Shown: piece by piece, positions 44,440-52,800 of the stretch
Layout: every line of letters begins with the position of its first letter
Numbering within the stretch: the stretch's first letter is position 1
Source of the DNA: Taenia hydatigena
Taxonomy: Eukaryota; Platyhelminthes; Cestoda; Cyclophyllidea; Taeniidae
DNA length: 64,000 bases
Direction: 5' to 3'
NCBI GenBank assembly: GCA_036345935.2
Contig: JADWOT020000001.1
Coordinates: forward strand, 29,084,487-29,148,486
Notes under the pieces: generated by a model
Told to the model about the DNA's origin: nothing
Database searches by the model: none
Seen by the model: only the letters and a program-made list of their open reading frames with translations
Translations under genes and position numbers: made by a program

Positions 44440-44700
44440 TGCTCGCCATTTTGAATGCCGCTGACACTACGCGGAGCAGAACGGTTTAGCCGACATCCAT
44501 ATTGTGCACGTCCGATCACAGGGAATTTAGGTCTAGATAAGTGGCCACATCCAACTTTTGTGGAAGACGGATCTGCTCCAGAGCAAAGTTGAGCATCTGC
44601 ACTCATCCATCTCGGCTGCATTCATGTACTCACCAAAAATTCCAGTCATTTACGAAGTATGCGTTCTATAGTCGGCTTATCTTTGCATTTACGTGGACCT
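44440..44700 (-). pseudogene. Family D coding-like fragment, copy 3
   Basis: On the minus strand: GAGATGGATGAGTGCAGATG, CTCAACTTTGCTCTGGAGCA, GACCTAAATTCCCTGTGATC. The alignment to 47000-47200 is clear at DNA level but the frame is shifted and the conserved LDPNSVVDGRAEC segment is replaced. Remnant. Confidence 0.35.
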
Positions 44701-45123
44701 TCTTTCGACCGGCCATCCATCCATCTACATGCTACTCTTGCATCATCCTTTCATCTCTTTTCTTCCTCTTTCACCCACTTAATGTCTTGGTGATTGAGTC
44801 AAAGCTAAAAAATAGAAGTAAGAAAGAGGTTTACGAAAATGTTATTCAACGCGGTCTATGCGCTTATTCAGTGTTTTAGGAGGCAGGACGGCTATGTGCT
44901 TGGAAAACACTTAATTACCTCATCAAAATTCTCGTCTGCTAGTCAACAAGGGATTTGGGTATCGGCTAATCGCGAGCACTACTGACGATATTTAAATAGC
45001 TAATGAGGTGTCCTCACACAAATGTTGACAATATTGACCACCGAAAGAATGCAAGTCGACCACATTGACGAATGATCACGGGACAGTCGGACTACTTATG
45101 GTGCTTTCAAAGCAACAAAACCA

Positions 45124-45318
45124 TTAACCTCTTTTGACTAACAATAAAAATGGACTCTTTCTTTTTAGTATCCGACAGACTAACGTCCAGAAAGCTGCTT
45201 TACGGCATGGCAGCTCTTGGCACTCCAGCAGACACCGCATGATAAGATCATCCACCTCCATTTGCATCGCCGTCTCCTCAGCCATTAGTCCTCCCATATC
45301 GATATACTTAGTCCGCAA
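45124..45318 (-). CDS. Open frame of unknown function
   Basis: A minus frame with GGLMAEETAMQMEVDDLIMR and CLLECQELPCRKAAFWTLVC. It has balanced, protein-like composition and no repeat overlap. There is no clear acceptor at its start (ATG within IDMGGLM would be a start), and the end runs into LKRKSPFLLLVKRG before a stop. Plausible exon, unrecognised. Confidence 0.2.
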   Translation of the reverse strand: MRTKYIDMGGLMAEETAMQMEVDDLIMRCLLECQELPCRKAAFWTLVCRILKRKSPFLLLVKRG

Positions 45319-45861
45319 AGATAAGGGACATTTTCACCAATTGCACTTAAACTGACAATTTCGCGAATAAATGGCAAAGAAGGCTCTAACACTTTAAGCC
45401 TCACATTGGCCCCAACCAGTGCTACTGTCCTCGCAGCCCTGTCTTGTCAACCACACTGCCAGCATTTGTAGACTGAAGTGACAACTACTTCAGCTTAGTG
45501 CCTGTATGTTCTAGGAATTTTAAAGAGTATGATTAACAGACGAAGGCTGGTGATTAGACTTCTTGATTGCCACCTTAATGAATGAGTAAATGTCGATGTG
45601 GATAATGCCTACAAACTAAGAAGTCTAAGGTTAAAATATCGCCTATGCTACTACTAGCTGCCCAAACACTGAAAGCAAGTCAGCTGAAAGACGTATGCTG
45701 AGCCTGCAAGTAAGTATAGACCAAGTGATTGAGTGCAAACACATGAAGCAAGTCTTGAGCCAGAACCGCTATGCAACCCCTACAAAGTGACTTGACCAGT
45801 ACGCGGGGGAGGAGGAGGAGGGAGAGAGAGAGAAGGGAATGAGACTCACTTGGATCAGTGT

Positions 45862-46334
45862 CTAGACACACGGCCTCAGTGATCGGTGCAACCTTCTCGT
45901 CACGAAGGAGAGATATTGCAAAACTGGTTGTCTCCTGGTCCACTGAGGCCGATGGCAATCTTCGGTGGTGGCGTCCACAGGGTCTCGCCTCAACTCCAAC
46001 TGAGCGCCGATAGCGTTCCCCACCTCACACTCCTCCCTTGTCATATCTACAAGGCAGCAGATTTATTAGCGAAATGGACGCACTTACAGTCGACATGGGT
46101 TCCAGCGATTCCAACAATTGCCCACATGTAGGACCATGCGAGTAGGTTCAGCGCATTGCTCCGATTGAGCAGTGCGAAGCTCATGTACGCGAGCAGAAAT
46201 ACGGCGTAGAGCACTCCTTCTTCCGACAACATCGCGAGTGGATCACGCAGATATGAAACTGGCGACGATGCGCCCGACAGCACATCGATTGTTGGATCGA
46301 AGACGGCAATTTGAAATGGAAGACTGGGTACGTG
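45862..46334 (-). CDS. Two-exon membrane-protein gene, partial (family MP; MPC-like pattern)
   Basis: Exon 46334-46088 (minus) begins after CTGCCTTCTGCAG and ends at GAC T|GTAAGT. A 41-base intron (46087-46047, ending GCCTTGTAG) is followed by exon 46046-45862. The phase fits and the joined frame ends in TAG, giving 143 residues without a start, so an upstream exon is missing. Exon 1 carries FQIAVFDPTIDVLSG, SYLRDP, MLSEEGVLYAVFLLAYMSFA, LLNRSNALNLLAWSYMWAI: two hydrophobic helices separated by a short RSN loop. The DP-IS, FMRFA, PRN-LLxA spacing recalls mitochondrial pyruvate carrier subunits, but the identity is low and this is a guess. Exon 2 is polar (YMTREECEVGNAIGAQLELR). A rival frame in exon 2 ends at a GTGAGT near 45845. 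Many decayed copies of exon 1 lie across the window. Confidence 0.45.
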
Positions 46335-46400
46335 CTGCAGAAGGCAGCACAGGCTATTTCATCCTCCAACAGTGTCTTCGCCAAGTCACCAGAACATAAA
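46335..46400 (-). pseudogene. Second MP fragment in tandem, upstream of the gene
   Basis: The minus frame reads GDLAKTLLEDEIACAAFCST, matching the MLSEDEIVCVAFFCTY part of the repeat-borne MP fragments. It abuts exon 1 of the candidate gene, so a decayed and an intact version of the same segment lie head to tail. The acceptor of exon 1 (CTGCCTTCTGCAG) lies within this fragment. Confidence 0.4.
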
Positions 46401-46984
46401 CATTGCTATGACATGGCCGCCTCATCTCTCATCAACGAAAAGACGATGATCCATTTGTCCAGGCGTGCCAAACGAAAATGAATGGATTATACTGAACATT
46501 ATGCACTATCTGCTCCCACTCTGCTCGTTGTAAAGGAGGATACATAAAATCCGCAATCCTTAATGCACTTTGCGATTTGGTTTTGCAATAAATGCTTTCA
46601 TTTTGCTACTTGGAAAATTCTCTTTTTAGCAATGAGGCATACGTCACCTGAGGCATTGTTAAAACAGACACCACACAGGATCCTCGCGGACGAAAGCACG
46701 AAAGCTCTTTACTGACGAGCAGTGAGACGAAATAGTTTCTGATGTGCTCGTTTTCTTCTGTCTGTTCTGTGTTTGGCATATCTCTAAGACTGCTAAGATT
46801 ACGAGGACTCGGTTGGGTCAAAAGGACGTCTCCGACAATGTCGCTCATGCAGGAAGTGTACACATAGACATGAAACGGTAAAATTCACTAGATGGTTCTA
46901 AGGATGAAGTTCATCGAGTCTTAAAACTTCTTGAGGCAGCAATCCGCTATGGAACCACCAAATCAGCTGGTATAATGACGGTGG

Positions 46985-47223
46985 CGATTTGTTCCTTCTG
47001 CTTGCTCACCTTTCCCAACATTCTCTGCGTGCAGATACTCATATTCACTCTGGGCGAGAATCGACCGCCACAAAAGTTGAGTGCGTCCATTCAGCTTGAC
47101 CCAAATTCTGTGGTGGATGGACGTGCAGAATGTGGGTTTCTGCTAAACATTTCTACTCTTCGTGCTGTCGGCGGATTCCAACCTGGCGAGGAGGCTGTGC
47201 CTAGTAAGGAAAAACGAAATTGA
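46985..47223 (+). CDS. Family D, most intact copy
   Basis: The plus frame 46975-47223 reads VQILIFTLGENRPPQKLSAS, IQLDPNSVVDGRAECGFLLN, ISTLRAVGGFQPGEEAV and stops at TGA. The IQLDPN-VVD-AEC and LRAVGGF parts are conserved in frame at 34472-34702. The first part (SFCLLTFPNILCVQ) is hydrophobic, but the only starts there are an ATG at 46975 in repeat-like sequence. It could be an exon or a recent remnant. Module R lies downstream in minus orientation (47350-47560), the mirror of the arrangement at 33-34 kb. Confidence 0.35.
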
Positions 47224-47349
47224 TGTTCCTTATAACGCTGTGAGTTTGTTTGGTTGGTAAAAGCTTTCAGTAGTCGATTTTCTGACATAGTGCTTTAAAT
47301 TCAGCATTCATCCATTTCTACTTAGCCATCGCTATCACAGAATGAGTGG

Positions 47350-47560
47350 CTTGAATACAGGTAGGCAGTATTCTCCAGTACTAGTTGCATGATTAACGAG
47401 GTAAATTGATGAGGATGAAGGACGTTAAGAGAAGGCTTGGTGGTGTCATTGCTTCGTTGTTGCCTCCGTGATAGGCGCTGCTGCTAGGATGCCGAGACGC
47501 ACGCACACGCCTGATCAGTCACCACCACAGCCACTTCTTCACGTCGGCACATTCGTTATA
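47350..47560 (-). repeat. Module R copy
   Basis: On the plus strand GATGAGGATGAAGGACGTTA, AGAGAAGGCTTGGTG, GTGACTGATCAGGCG reversed, and CACGTCGGCACATTCGTTAT followed by ATATATGCC: the reverse of module R with the TATA-like centre at 47560. Confidence 0.55.
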
Positions 47561-47789
47561 TATATGCCTGCTCTCACCCTGCCGTTTTTTGGGAAAGAAA
47601 GTTGAGTCTGTCACACATTACAATGTACCTGTTGGAAGACAAGAGTAAACAAAAACAACAATGTAGCTACTCCGTTTACGAGTAGGACCATCTTGCTTCC
47701 CTTGTTACGAGTGGACTGAGAGCAAGAAGCAAGCGCTCTTCATTAGTGACACAGTAAACAGAACAAAGCGACGAGAGTTGCGCTGATTC

Positions 47790-48120
47790 GAGGAGTATTC
47801 TTCGCCATCGAAGGCAGATGACGACGGTTCCGTAGCATGAAGCGTATTCGTTGAACACTTCTCGTCTAACATGGAAGACTGCTTACTCGAGTATATCTAT
47901 CGCAGGTGCGCCGATGTAATGAGGCGGCTAGAGAACTGTCTCTTTTGCCACGTGACGTGGCAGCCAATCTGGTCGTTAAAATCGGCGGAGATGCGTCCGT
48001 GTCAGCGAACCCTCCACCCCGCAATAGCATCCGTTCTTCTCTGAACATGCATTATTTTCACCACTTGACCTCGTTCATGTCATCAGTGATGTAGAATGTC
48101 CTCTGCCTGCATTCGATCCA
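47790..48120 (+). repeat. Complete A-TATA-R unit
   Basis: Module A on the minus strand (GAAGGCAGATGACGACGGTT, GTATTCGTTGAACACTTCTC, GTCTAACATGG) then GAGTATATCTATCGC and module R on the plus strand (GGTGCGCCGATGTAATGAGG, CAGCCAATCTGGTCGTTAAA, CGTTCATGTCATCAGTGATG, CCTGCATTCGATCC). Confidence 0.6.
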
Positions 48121-48359
48121 CTGGTTTAATAGAAGTAAAGTGAAACCAGAAACCAATCATGAATGCTGGTTGGTCAGCTATTTATCAAGCTCGCTTCCTA
48201 ATAAACCCTCTCTGACTGCAACACCAGCATAAAGCAGTTTGGGAAGCGTGTAAATTGTTGTTAATAACAACATGCTGTGGGAGGCTAGATATCGCTTAAA
48301 GGATCTCACAGACGAAACACAAGAAAAAGAACTGAGAACCGAGACACAGTCTCTACACA

Positions 48360-48507
48360 TCAGTGATACCATCGTGGGTATTGAGTTACAGTAGCCTCCA
48401 CGTGCTCTTCACTGACATGCAAGATGTCCACCAAAAATGCCCTCAGATGCTTTTCTGCTACTTTTACTCTTGGTGACTCATTAGCGACCACATTTTCATG
48501 AATGTAC
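48360..48507 (-). CDS. Terminal coding exon, unknown protein
   Basis: On the minus strand a fine acceptor (TGTTGCTTTCCTTCTTCTGGTAG) precedes an exon reading YIHENVVANESPRVKVAEKH, LRAFLVDILHVSEEHVEATV, TQYPRWYH and TGA at 48360. The other two frames close quickly. The L-x2-I/L-VSEEHVE-V-YPRW pattern resembles the repeat of mitochondrial transcription termination factors (hydrophobic, S/EE, then P), but one motif is too little to assign. The frame also reads through upstream (SNCRKTWSLLGLRDPITLHP), so an unspliced alternative exists. No copy elsewhere. Confidence 0.45.
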
Positions 48508-49198
48508 CTACCAGAAGAAGGAAAGCAACAGCATTTATTAGATTCAGGAGGGTGAAGTGTTATGGGATCCCGCAATCCCAGCAAACTCCAAGTCTTCCGA
48601 CAATTGCTCACAGGTCAATAGCAATCAGTAACCATCAATACGCTTAAGTGAAACCACCCAAGAACATGGACTAATCTGTAGGCGCCTTCGCCGCTGTCCG
48701 GTTTCCTTGCCAGCTGCCATTAACCTAGTCGCACCTTGACTCATTCTTTAAGTGGGTAACAATGGCTCTGTCTTCAGGCCTCTATCCGATGAGTTCCTCC
48801 ATTCTGGTTTGACTAAACCATCTACCTGACCTACCAACTGCTCAACTGATTAGTTCCTATCGCTGCCTACCCCATTAGAGTGTCTACGTTCTCTGGAGGC
48901 GTTGATGCCAACCCTCCAGACCTTGATGTCTTCATGACGAAGATGCCAGCAATGATGTGGCTCATTGCAGATGGGTGGATTCGAATTGATGGATGAGCAT
49001 ACCCGAAGAACTGAAAGCTAGTGTAGCGAAACATCAACACAAACGCAGACGATAGTCACAAGATATGAAGTACAATTCCTCCCGCCCTTCTACTTTGATT
49101 ATCTTCATAGTGAAAAGTTGTGAAGTAACCAAAGTAGGAGGTAGGTAGGAATTTTATATCGGATTTTTGAAACTTTCACTTGCATTCACGTTGCTGTT

Positions 49199-49444
49199 TT
49201 GAGACTAAAAGCTCACGTTTTGGCAAAATTGATGGTGTTCGACAATGAGCTCAGATGGCGAAGAAGAAGTTGGATCCGAAAAACCCAAGCTGATTGCCTT
49301 GCATTATTCAAGCAGAGCAACGTCCACTTAGGGAGTGCAAAACGCGTAAAGCAACTTCTTTTCGACAATTTTTTCACTTCACCGAAACGTAAGAATAGCG
49401 ATGTGGTTGGCTCATTGCTCGTAAGAGCAAGGACAAAGACTTGA
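49199..49444 (+). CDS. Candidate 5' coding region, two competing frames
   Basis: Frame 1 (49199-49444) reads FDNELRWRRRSWIRKTQADC, LALFKQSNVHLGSAKRVKQL. Frame 2 has an ATG at 49245 and reads MSSDGEEEVGSEKPKLIALH, YSSRATST then TAG. Frame 2 looks like a natural N-terminus (M-S-S, acidic run) and its KPKL-AL-xSS part is shared, in frame, with family I at 19900-19970 (AENGVESAKPKLTALQHSS). I favour frame 2 as the ancestral coding frame, with a splice or a frameshift before the TAG. The downstream part matches 26950-27050 only at DNA level. Confidence 0.3.
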   Translation: MRLKAHVLAKLMVFDNELRWRRRSWIRKTQADCLALFKQSNVHLGSAKRVKQLLFDNFFTSPKRKNSDVVGSLLVRARTKT

Positions 49445-49802
49445 AATTTGTGTGCGTGGCAGCGAGTTGTCAGGAAGGCGATGTGAGTCGCTGTTGCGAG
49501 CATGGATCAAATGTAACAAATCCAGCAAATGATGCTGTGCTTAATAAAAGCCTCCTTTCAACTCTTTGTTAAATTTAAGATGTATTTGGTGGTCATGTTG
49601 TGAGAGCGAGTGATAGGCTGAGGTGAGGAGAGCAAATGGTCGAAGAAGAGACATGGGAAAAAATAGGATGATGCGATTTGTAGCTGGCGAGAAGGAAGCT
49701 TGTAGCAACGTGTTCATATATTTGGGTTTAACAATTTTGCAGATCGTAGGATTATTGCAGTCACTAAATTATTAGCGACAATACTTAGTGTCATTACAGC
49801 AA

Positions 49803-49920
49803 TCATAATTTTGCTGGCGACTTGTCGAGTTCGTTCAAGTCGATGTCATCTGCTTCGGTGCTAAGAGTCAGTTGACTCAAATTTCTGCCATCCAACAACA
49901 CTTCTTTTGCTAAATCCAAG
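49803..49920 (-). CDS. Family L terminal exon, copy 3
   Basis: On the minus strand, after CTTTAGTTTGAAG, the frame reads LDLAKEVLLDGRNLSQLTLS, TEADDIDLNELDKSPAKL and TGA at 49803-49805. LDLAKEVL matches LAVAKEVLF at 37215-37491 in frame. The acidic tail is unlike the other copies. The exon may be functional or a remnant of a gene related to the 37 kb one. Confidence 0.4.
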
Positions 49921-50288
49921 CTTCAAACTAAAGAAGTATGCGGCGTCTCACTTTCAATTTGCCATACACTCGTAAAATTAGCACTAAACAGCCTGTGACG
50001 TCAAATGTTTGAAATTGCATCTCGGAAACTTGGCAAGGGTGACTGGTCAGTGCATGCACAACTCGCGCAGTAACACTTCAAATTTTGATCAAACTGTCTG
50101 ACGATGGTGGTCACTGCCACGATGATGGCCACCGTGGAGGTAATTGAGGCTTTTTGAGGAACGAGCACTAGTAAGATGTCAGGCTCCTGTGTTCATCGTC
50201 ACCGTCGCTGCAGTTGTTGGAGTGTTGATTAGTAAAGACACGCTTCCAGCTGTCAAATAGATCCACCAGTTTTGGCACGCTTGCCTTG

Positions 50289-50580
50289 CTAAACCATCCT
50301 CCTATTTAGGCGATGAGCGTTCTGAAGACATGCTTCTTGTTCAGAAAGGGAACTAAACCCATAATGGCAACGATGACCTCCAAGCAGCGTAAGGCTACTT
50401 TCGTTCTCTTGCGACGAGTAAAGTAAGTAACTGAAGGCCGAGGAGGAGAAGATAAACGCAAAATTCATTGTGCCCACTTCTACGGATAAGTTGTTAAACT
50501 TCTGAACTTGAAGATGGAAATGGGGTGCAAGGAGCAGCCCCACATTTCCTCAATTCGGATAAAGACCTTTTAAAAGAGGC
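50289..50580. other. Weak module A remnant, no gene
   Basis: GATGAGCGTTCTGAAGACAT, GCTTCTTGTTCAGA recalls module A but is too diverged for certainty. A minus frame (50289-50543) has no splice support. Confidence 0.25.
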
Positions 50581-51587
50581 TTCAGCGAGGTGCGTTATGA
50601 TCATATTGCAAATTATTTGTACTAAGTGATTACCCTGTCACGCTGAAAGAGTTGTCAGCTCATCTGCTTTTTTCACATGTCGCCAAACCCATCGTTATGT
50701 ATCCACACATTGTGAATACAACGTTTCAGGGCAGGTCTAATATGTGGCCCACCCGCACTTTCAGACATCGACTACGCGTTAGCCGGTTAACTAACTTGCC
50801 ATTCGTTCGTGATACTATCAAATCACTGTCAAAGGGTTCCAATCCTTTAATTAGACGGAAATAGGTGCATTAGGCTATGGCTAGTATGTACGGTGGTAGC
50901 TGTCAGTGGACGCTTCTAAGCGATGATGGAACAAAGCAACCGATGAAATACACCACTTTATCCTCTACTTGACAGCTATGAGCAACTGCAAGACGTCAAC
51001 GGGATTGCAGGGAGCTTCTCATGATGCGCTCAAACCCTGCGAGGCGACTTGGCGGAAACCAATGCCTTAAGAGTGTACGATGCCTTACTGACCACAAGCC
51101 TAGTTACGGCATCAACTGACCGAGGTACAAGATTCCAGTCTTGCGTTTGGCTGTACGATGGGCAAATCATGGTCATGTATCAGTGGACTTGACTTTTCAA
51201 AGGTACATCTACCAGCCCCAATAAATGTTAGGTCTCGCCCAACTTCGTCCTTACAACAGTCTAGTCGGCTTTACTATCGCAGACATCTGCAAGTTTGATG
51301 TCTGCAGAGATGTCCTTCTGACTAAGCGAGTCCTCGTAATTTTCATGGTGTTAGGACCCACTAGGGACACAAGAGGCTGAAAAGAACAAATAAGGGAGAA
51401 TTCTTCCCTCTTCTTTGCTCATCGGATTCCACTGTTGTGAGTTGCTGCCTCTGCCTTTCTCTAAGTTACCACTGCTTGTGATAGTTGATTAACGCGATAG
51501 CTGGTATAGTCCAACGGGTTAGAAGACAAATGAGCAGTGGGTCATTAGAAGAGATGAAGATGAGCAGTATGAGTGTCCTGAATGTAA

Positions 51588-51950
51588 ATGTTGCTGAATG
51601 CCCAAATGAGAGCCAAGAATATGGGCTTTGATTTAGGAGAAGCTGCAGCATTTGAAGCAACTTCTAAGCATCTGCCTATCTTTTCTCTTTTATTAAAGAC
51701 GGAAAACTACGTGTGCCACATTAAGCGCATCGCACTAAGCAAGGGACATTCCGTCTTTGGTGCGGTCTCCTTTCCACAGTCTAATCACTTCAGTCAAGAG
51801 CCGCACACACACCTGTCCTTCCGTGCAAGTAAACAAGCGAGCCGACTGATGGGCAGACACAGAAAGACGCTCCGCAGACGAATGCCTTGTTTTCTATATA
51901 CAGGTGGCTACATGGCTGGCACATCGATCGTCGAGGCGAAGATGACATGA
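51588..51950 (+). pseudogene. Family G frame, longest copy (120 codons)
   Basis: The plus frame begins near MRAKNMGFDLGEAAAFEATS, continues KHLPIFSLLLKTENYVCHIK, RIALSKGHSVFG and runs to TGA at 51950. Only the middle third is shared with 42007-42201 (minus). It could be the more complete form of the family, or an open stretch through a repeat. No domain recognised. Confidence 0.3.
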
Positions 51951-52039
51951 CTCTGTCGCAGAGAAATTGTCGATTTCTGACAACTCTAACTAACCATCGG
52001 AAAGGTGGTACACTTCACGTGAACTTCACACATTAAATC

Positions 52040-52210
52040 ACATGCTAGTACGTTCGATCCTGCCTCAAGATGAACCACAAGCCTAAATATTCGCCTTCCT
52101 CCCTCTTCCCTCTTGAAAGGCGTACTTAGCTCTCTATAGAGGAGTGGGATTGCAGTCAACCTGCACAGGAGGTCAAAGAGCGTTCGTTAATCACACCTCG
52201 CCACGGTGAA
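52040..52210 (-). pseudogene. Family H fragment, copy 4
   Basis: The minus strand reads GGRRIFRLVVHLEAGSNVLA in the H frame, with a TAG upstream in GCAGGTTGAC. DNA similarity to 39150-39310 is clear (CTAGTACGTTCGATCCTGCC, AAGATGAACCACAAGCCTAA). Remnant. Confidence 0.4.
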
Positions 52211-52539
52211 AAGGGCACTCAGCTCCCATCATCTCAGACTCTGGCATATGCTTCGGACTAAAGGAGGAGGTGTGTCTCCTTCAATTTACCCAACACCCCT
52301 AAGGTTACCCTCGAACAGTCGCGTCCTTGTATTCTCAGCCAGCTCTACTGAAGACTAAAGTGCGAAGTGGAATCTAATGTCAAATATCTGGAATATCCAT
52401 CTTGAAATCTCGGCAAGTGAGGGAGGAATGAATGTTACTAGCACATCCGAACAATGACATGGAGCAGAATCTTCTCCCTTTATTAACCAATGTCATAATG
52501 TGGCGACGTGGACTAGTGAGACGTCAGAGACTTCCACGT

Positions 52540-52668
52540 TATGCCTATCTGTCAACTCATTTTGCTCAGTCACGTATTCATCCCACGTCCACCCTTAAAG
52601 AGTTCAGTTACAGTCTTGGAGAAGTCACTGCTGCCAACTTTCGTGTGTGCATCACTAATAGCAATTAA
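52540..52668 (+). pseudogene. Family P C-terminal fragment, copy 2
   Basis: Matches 42850-42992 in frame and stop position. It is followed within 40 bases by module M (52690), as at 43.0 kb. Confidence 0.4.
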
Positions 52669-52689
52669 ACATTCCCCACTTTGCTTGTA

Positions 52690-52800
52690 ATCACTTATTG
52701 CTGCAGATCAGTGGTTCAATTGGCTGGTCGAGTCGATAACAAACTGACTGTAGGGCGTGACTGTGGCTCCGGGTTAACCAGCAGCTACTCAGCGCCTTGA
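52690..52800 (+). pseudogene. Module M, identical translation to 5830-5940
   Basis: The plus frame reads CRSVVQLAGRVDNKLTVGRD, CGSGLTSSYSAP and TGA. The deduced residues are the same as in the inverted-repeat core although the surrounding DNA differs at many bases. Either the duplication is recent for this stretch or the segment was constrained. Confidence 0.4.

Noticed and set aside
45805..45837. GGA/GA repeat as a functional element
   Set aside because: A short purine microsatellite; on the minus strand it is simply the pyrimidine-rich sequence after a GTGAGT.
50652..50864. 70-codon plus frame
   Set aside because: No ATG at the start, no splice sites and no copy elsewhere.
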